A stretch of DNA of 5,875 bases from assembly GCA_900319895.1 (NCBI GenBank), contig ONQK01000058.1, forward strand, positions 1 through 5,875, in the 5' to 3' direction. The position numbers and the translations under genes are program-made. This document shows, piece after piece, positions 5,652 to 5,875 of the stretch. Position 1 is the stretch's first letter. Each line of letters opens with the position of its first letter. The notes under the pieces are model-generated. The model searched no databases and had not been told where the DNA came from. It worked only from the letters and a program-made list of their open reading frames with translations. Source of the DNA: an uncultured Prevotella sp. GTDB lineage: Bacteria; Bacteroidota; Bacteroidia; Bacteroidales; Bacteroidaceae.

Positions 5652-5855
5652 TCACCCTTCCGTCCAAAAGACTTGACCCTCGGGTGTAGGCGTAACGCCA
5701 TCGAAAACGCCTGAAGGAAGACCAGGCTCCTCGAACTCCGTCTCCTTGCCATCGACCACGCCAGTGCCGGGCTGAGAGAAATGCACGGGAACCGTCTCGC
5801 AAAGCTCCTCGTTGCGAATCACCTCGATTTGCGGTGCAAAATATTGCCTCTTCAT
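5652..5855 (-). CDS. Small acidic hypothetical protein (67 residues)
   Basis: The start MKRQYFAPQIEVI (1-13) is of a kind common to many short, poorly described Bacteroidales proteins (MKKxYxxPxxEVI). The rest is Gly/Pro-rich and acidic: about 12 Asp/Glu against four Lys/Arg, with one cysteine (C19). There is no signal peptide, transmembrane segment or recognised domain. The leader-plus-variable-tail layout recalls precursor peptides, but no processing enzyme is in this window and I infer no function. Coding is supported by an exceptionally strong ribosome site seven bases before the ATG and by a terminator 45 bases after the stop. The promoter lies beyond the right edge, so an upstream partner gene is possible. 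Confidence 0.75.
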   Translation of the reverse strand: MKRQYFAPQIEVIRNEELCETVPVHFSQPGTGVVDGKETEFEEPGLPSGVFDGVTPTPEGQVFWTEG

Positions 5856-5857
5856 TT

Positions 5858-5872
5858 GATTACCTCCTTTCT
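5858..5872 (-). promoter_or_regulatory. Unusually long Shine-Dalgarno site of the small acidic gene
   Basis: The minus strand reads AGAAAGGAGGTAATC directly before the gene. AGAAAGGAGGT is fully complementary to the 16S 3' tail as I remember it for this phylum (ACCTCCTTTCT), and the following bases fit most of the rest. GGAGG ends seven bases before the ATG, ideal spacing. None of the other genes here has a comparable site. Confidence 0.85.
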
Positions 5873-5875
5873 GCC

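Overview
This window looks like Bacteroidota, order Bacteroidales, most probably Prevotellaceae. Four places upstream of minus-strand genes or a likely small RNA carry the Bacteroidetes promoter pattern TAnnTTTG with a TTG/TTTG element 19-22 bases further up. A UpxY-type NusG paralogue is present. The large secreted protein ends in the 'YNLSGQRV...KGIVIKNGKKYI' tail typical of Prevotella surface proteins. The 67-residue protein at the right edge begins like many short Bacteroidales proteins (MK-x-Y-x-P-x-IEVI). The species call is from memory of these families, not from a search.

All supported genes lie on the minus strand, so transcription runs from right to left. Right edge to left edge: (1) a small acidic protein (5652-5855) with an extremely strong Shine-Dalgarno site, closed by a GC-rich terminator (5564-5606). 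(2) A spacer with a perfect 10-bp hairpin and the promoter of the next gene. (3) A 492-residue secreted multidomain protein (3842-5320) with its own terminator (3783-3819). (4) A probable two-gene operon with its own promoter (3722-3755): a remodelled paralogue of TrpF (3000-3701) followed by an orphan UpxY/NusG-like antiterminator (2339-2962). (5) A second two-gene operon with a promoter at 2227-2257: miaA (1258-2199) overlapping by ATGA a diacylglycerol-kinase-family protein (323-1261), closed by an AT-rich hairpin terminator (241-274). (6) Directly beyond that terminator, a complete promoter (208-239) followed by tandem hairpins and a T-rich tail (about 126-203). This is a candidate small RNA or an attenuated leader of a gene off the left edge. 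(7) A cytosine-free purine repeat tract (1-119).

MiaA modifies A37 of tRNAs reading UNN codons, and its coupling to the kinase-like gene is probably just shared expression. The most notable points are four. The kinase-family protein has lost several catalytic motif residues. The TrpF paralogue keeps the catalytic Cys and Asp but has lost the substrate-phosphate loops, and it sits in an operon with an antiterminator that has no polysaccharide locus beside it. There is a candidate small RNA. The short acidic protein has near-complete complementarity to the 16S 3' tail, although Bacteroidota rarely use Shine-Dalgarno sites. No CRISPR array, tRNA, rRNA or insertion sequence was seen.
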